This document shows positions 31,024 through 34,703 of a stretch of 34,703 nt of DNA, piece by piece. Within the stretch, counting starts at the first letter, position 1. Each line of letters starts with the position of its first letter. Both the position numbers and the translations under genes were made by a program. The stretch spans positions 1-34,703 of the forward strand of contig CAZHZT010000057.1 in assembly GCA_964537285.1 (NCBI GenBank), in the 5' to 3' direction. Below the pieces are notes generated by a model. It had not been told where the DNA came from. It ran no database searches and was given only the letters and a program-made list of their open reading frames with translations. The DNA is from CAZHZT01 sp964537285 (GTDB lineage Bacteria; Bacteroidota; Bacteroidia; Chitinophagales; Saprospiraceae).

Positions 31024-34000
31024 TTATTCAGAAAGTCTTTTTTGAGCTTCTTCCTCACTCATTTCTTCAATTTGTTTCAAGATTTCTTCTTCTAATAATT
31101 TTGCGAGTCGTTCAACCGTAAAAGCTTGAAAGGCTTCCTGAGGATTAATACTAATTCCATAAGTTTTTCGAGCTAATGACAATATTTGTGCAGCCAGAAC
31201 AGAATCACCACCAAGTTCAAAAAAAGAGTCATGGATACCTACACGGTCAACATGGAGCGTTTGCTGCCAAAGGGCTGCCATCTTGCGCTCCAATTCATTA
31301 CGGGGAGCTACAAAGGGCTGGCGTAAGTTAGGGCGGGCATAAAGTCGGGCAGCATGGTTTTCGCGGCCTCCTACATCCTCAAAGAAGGGCATACCCGCAG
31401 CTTTGGGGAACAATTCAAGCAGGTTTTTCAAGTCAAAAGGCAAAACGGCAGCTTGGGGCCTTGAATCTCTAAGAAGAAGTTCGAGCATTTTAAGGCCTTG
31501 TTCCATTTTAATTACTTTAACAAGGTGCTGAGTAGAAGCTTTTTGAGCTTGAAGCTTTTCAGTTGCTTCTGCCGCCAGGCCAACGTCGGCCCAGGGGCCC
31601 CAGTTGATGCTGATGGCCGGAAGTCCAAGCGACTGGCGATAATGGGCCATAGCGTCTAAGTAAGCACTTGCTGCCGCATAGTTTCCTTGCCCGGGTGACC
31701 CCAATACTGAAACGGCCGATGAAAAAAGTACAAAGAATTCCAAGTCAAGTCCAGCAGTTTTAACGTGTAAGTTCCACGTTCCATCCACTTTAGGCAGCAT
31801 AACTTTTTTCATTCGAAGGGCGTCCAGGTTAAGAAGTGCTCCATCATCAATTAAACCCGCCGCGTGAAAAACCCCTTTCAAAGAAGGCATTTTATCATCA
31901 ATATTTTTAAAAACGGAATCTAATTGCATAGGATCACTGACATCTGCTTGAGCAATCATAACATTAACTCCTCTGCTCTCCATTTCTCGGATAACTTGCA
32001 TGGCCGGGATTGAAGGTTTACTTCTACCAATTAAAACCAAATGCCTTGCTCCCTTTTTTGCCATCCAGTTAGCTGAGGCGAGCCCTAGTGCTCCCCAGCC
32101 TCCTGTTATCAAATAGGTGTTGTTCGGGTGAAAAACCAGCTCGGAAGACAGCTTTAGCTCGAAAGGGACCAGTCGAGGAACGTATTTGTTGCCGGCTCGG
32201 AATGCGATTTGATCCTCTTTATCTTCCACTGTGATCTGCTGGATTAATAAAGACGCAGACTCCGCAACACTTTGTTTTGGGTCCAAATCAATACGGGTGC
32301 ATTTGAATTCGGGAAGTTCAAAACTTATCACTTTTCCCAGGCCCCACAATGGGGATTGTTCAGGTGGTTCTAAATCGCTACCCGAAACCGACTGGGCTCC
32401 GCGGGTCACTAAGTATAGTTGCGGTGATACGCTGAGTTGACGCGCTAGTAATTGCACTATGTGCAACACACCATTACATCCTAAAAAGTCGCTTTTCTCA
32501 AAATCATTCAACGATTGAGGAGGAATAGAGATTCCCCAAAGATGCAAGATGTAGTCTACCGGTTTGGGAAATGATTCCAGGAAGTTGGATATTTTTCCTA
32601 AAACCCTGTCTTGGCCTTCAGCTAGTATTTCTTCTGCTTGCAGAAGAGATACCAGATCTCCCTTTTGTTCCAGCGCTTTTGCTAAGGCCATTCCAACACC
32701 CTCTGAATCAGCAAAGATTAACCAACTCTTTTTATCGTTATTCTTTTCAGAAACAGAATCGACCCTGATATGGGGTTGCCAATTTAAACGATATAGCCAG
32801 AGGTCTTTCGGAGAAGGCTCCTCAAGTTTTCTTCTATCTATTTTTTGAAGCTGAAAACCTGTTAGTTTTAGTAAGAGTTGATTCTTTTCATTAAATATTT
32901 TAATGTCAGCTATGAGGTTGTTTGAATCAAGTACCGTTTGAAGTGAGGCATAACTCCAAAGCAGGTCGAATGAACGCTGGAAAAACTGAATCGTATTGCA
33001 TTTCCAAGGCAAATACAAATTGTTGCCCGGTGAATCATGGGAGATGCCTGCAATTGCCTGCAGGCAGGCGTCTAGTAATGCAGGATGAATTTGGTAGGGA
33101 TCAAGGTCCAAGGGCAAAGAAGAAGGCAGTTGAACCTCTGCAATAGCTTTTCGGCTTTTATTCCAAATGTTTTTTATGCCTTGAAAAGTCTTCCCGTAGC
33201 TCAATCCGCTCATTTTCAATGAATGGTAAAATTTTTCCCCAGAAAGTTTGGATGAGTACTCTTTTTTAAAAACTTCAGATAATCTTTCTTCAAATTCATC
33301 TGTAGCTTCATTAGCGGATCCTTCCAGGAAGATAGCATTTACATGATTTTCCCAGCTTAGCATTTCACCAGAGCGACTAAAAATTTTAAATGAAAAACGC
33401 TCCTTTTCTTCTGGAGAAAGAATCGTCTGGATAAACACTTCTTTATCTTTTGGCAAAACCATTTTCCTGGAAAAATAAACATCCGAAAGGTTGTAAAGTG
33501 GTTTCAGCTTAGCTTCTTGCGCAGCAGCCAAAGCCATCTCGATATAAGCTGCTGCCGGAACTACGATTTCATCTTCAACCTTATGCTCGGCCAGAAAGGG
33601 CAGTTTCTCAATAGAAAAGATGGACTGCCAAAGGTATGTTGAAGGGGAATGAGCAAGTTCAATCCGGTTGCCCAATAAAGGGTGAAAAGACGGTGGCCCG
33701 GATTGATGATGGGGCGAGGAATCAAAGCCCCTAGGAGTAGCAGTAGCATCCAGCCAATAACGCTGATGATTCCAGGAAACTGGGGGTAAATGTACATATT
33801 TTCCTTTTTCAGGATATAACTTTTTACAGTTGAGCCTAACCCCTATAATGTAAAGCTCTGCCAAAGTTCTGAACAACGTTTCCTCCTCCGGTTCTTCCCG
33901 GTGCATTGAAGGCAGAAGTTTAATTTCCGGTTGATTAAAGCCAATGGTTTGTTTAATGGAACTGAGCAAAATCGGATGTGGGCCGATTTCAATGAAAACG

Positions 34001-34659
34001 GAGTGCTTGTCTGCAAGAAGCTTTTCAGTTGTACTATGGAAAAGGACCGGCTTTACAAGGTTTTCTGCCCAGTAGGACGCATTAAAATTCAGCTGGTCGG
34101 CCCGCTCTCCGGTTACGGTCGAGTAGATGGGAATTTGAGGAGGCTTTGCCTGCAGAACACCCAGCGCTTTTACTAATTTAGAATACAGGGGTTCCACCTG
34201 AGGGCTGTGAGATGCAACATCAACATTTACCCATCGGTAAAAAAGGTTTTGCTCTTCAAGCAATTCAACTATAGCGGCTAAGTCATCAATATAGCCCGAT
34301 AAGACGGTGGAGGAAGGACTGTTTATTACCGCGATGGAAATAGTTTTTTCTTTTCCTTTAATAATTGCTTCCGCTTGCTCTGGCGATAATTCCGTTGCCA
34401 ACATTCCGCCCTCGGCTTTCAATTCCCTTAAAAGTTGACTTCGGAGGCATATGATTTTCACGGCCTCCTCCAGATCAAATATACCTGCTGAATAGGCCGC
34501 CGCTACTTCGCCCATGCTATGGCCGACTACTGCATCAGGTGTCACACCCAATGATTTCCAAAGTTCTGCAAGGGCGACCTGAACTGCAAAAATGGCCGGT
34601 TGTATAATATTTACCCCTTCTAAATTGGATTTATTTATTAAGAAAAACTTTGAAACCAT
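31024..34659 (-). CDS. Type I polyketide synthase, partial AT-DH-KR-ACP
   Basis: 1211 residues. The acyltransferase is truncated at its N-terminus: it starts 28 residues before GHSMG (S48) instead of at GQGSQ. It has VASH (148-151) and GPHPIL (227-232). The dehydratase (about 325-610) has His359 in EHKVEDEIVVP and Asp530 in HPALLDACLQ. There is no enoyl reductase. The ketoreductase (structural half from about 620, catalytic half from about 845) has TGGWGALG, a B-type IDD (937-939) and Tyr994, with Ser998 where Asn is usual. The carrier has GGDS (S1153), followed by an acidic helical docking tail. A TAG lies two codons before the ATG, so no KS can be joined in this frame. Confidence 0.9.
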   Translation of the reverse strand: MVSKFFLINKSNLEGVNIIQPAIFAVQVALAELWKSLGVTPDAVVGHSMGEVAAAYSAGIFDLEEAVKIICLRSQLLRELKAEGGMLATELSPEQAEAIIKGKEKTISIAVINSPSSTVLSGYIDDLAAIVELLEEQNLFYRWVNVDVASHSPQVEPLYSKLVKALGVLQAKPPQIPIYSTVTGERADQLNFNASYWAENLVKPVLFHSTTEKLLADKHSVFIEIGPHPILLSSIKQTIGFNQPEIKLLPSMHREEPEEETLFRTLAELYIIGVRLNCKKLYPEKGKYVHLPPVSWNHQRYWLDATATPRGFDSSPHHQSGPPSFHPLLGNRIELAHSPSTYLWQSIFSIEKLPFLAEHKVEDEIVVPAAAYIEMALAAAQEAKLKPLYNLSDVYFSRKMVLPKDKEVFIQTILSPEEKERFSFKIFSRSGEMLSWENHVNAIFLEGSANEATDEFEERLSEVFKKEYSSKLSGEKFYHSLKMSGLSYGKTFQGIKNIWNKSRKAIAEVQLPSSLPLDLDPYQIHPALLDACLQAIAGISHDSPGNNLYLPWKCNTIQFFQRSFDLLWSYASLQTVLDSNNLIADIKIFNEKNQLLLKLTGFQLQKIDRRKLEEPSPKDLWLYRLNWQPHIRVDSVSEKNNDKKSWLIFADSEGVGMALAKALEQKGDLVSLLQAEEILAEGQDRVLGKISNFLESFPKPVDYILHLWGISIPPQSLNDFEKSDFLGCNGVLHIVQLLARQLSVSPQLYLVTRGAQSVSGSDLEPPEQSPLWGLGKVISFELPEFKCTRIDLDPKQSVAESASLLIQQITVEDKEDQIAFRAGNKYVPRLVPFELKLSSELVFHPNNTYLITGGWGALGLASANWMAKKGARHLVLIGRSKPSIPAMQVIREMESRGVNVMIAQADVSDPMQLDSVFKNIDDKMPSLKGVFHAAGLIDDGALLNLDALRMKKVMLPKVDGTWNLHVKTAGLDLEFFVLFSSAVSVLGSPGQGNYAAASAYLDAMAHYRQSLGLPAISINWGPWADVGLAAEATEKLQAQKASTQHLVKVIKMEQGLKMLELLLRDSRPQAAVLPFDLKNLLELFPKAAGMPFFEDVGGRENHAARLYARPNLRQPFVAPRNELERKMAALWQQTLHVDRVGIHDSFFELGGDSVLAAQILSLARKTYGISINPQEAFQAFTVERLAKLLEEEILKQIEEMSEEEAQKRLSE

Positions 34660-34703
34660 ACAAAACTAATAAAGACGAAGTTCTTTGAAAATTTGGAAAG
34701 GAA
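34660..34703. other. Window edge upstream of the PKS start
   Basis: GTTCTTTGA-AAATTTG at 34680-34695 resembles the end of repeat family A. In frame with the PKS, TAG precedes the ATG by two codons. The remaining AT N-terminus and KS should lie beyond the edge if the gene was ever complete. Confidence 0.35.

Overview
The window looks like a chromosomal segment of a Gram-negative Bacteroidota bacterium, most likely a marine or environmental member of the Cytophagia or Saprospiria grade. The lipid A acyltransferase LpxD, an RND/TolC efflux operon, a DUF4783-type secreted protein, a Bacteroidota-style GT9 protein with a Cys-rich tail and very few clear Shine-Dalgarno sites all point that way. The genus cannot be fixed from the sequence.

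Layout. 1-8.7 kb is housekeeping: a CAT-anticodon tRNA, GMP reductase, a DUF2953-like/GerW(YtfJ)-like pair, a family 9 glycosyltransferase, tsaE, alanine dehydrogenase, a DUF4783 protein, a lytic transglycosylase and a VOC protein. 8.7-14.4 kb holds a small gene remnant, a GNAT-nitrilase fusion, an lpxD paralogue and polA. 14.8-21.4 kb is a four-gene efflux operon read leftward (marR, adaptor, RND pump, TolC-like channel), with two matching candidate MarR operators. 21.6-22.4 kb has a methyltransferase and a small membrane protein.

22.6-34.7 kb is specialised metabolism. oleD, oleC and oleB (head-to-head olefin / beta-lactone enzymes) lie next to a sulfotransferase gene with an in-frame amber codon. 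Beyond it are an NRPS module C-A-PCP, broken by a one-base shift in an A10 tract and with a binding-pocket code close to glycine, and a PKS protein (partial AT-DH-KR-ACP) that starts inside its AT domain at the window edge. There is no OleA, KS, thioesterase or reductase domain in the window. The ole genes look intact, while the sulfotransferase, NRPS and PKS each carry a lesion.

The intergenic spaces hold at least five families of long palindromic repeats, called A, B, E, F and G here. Families A and B keep their hairpins through paired base changes, and family A also keeps its loop sequence. Repeat ends overlap the stop codons or C-terminal codons of at least seven genes. No transposase is encoded in the window, so any mobilising enzyme would have to act in trans.
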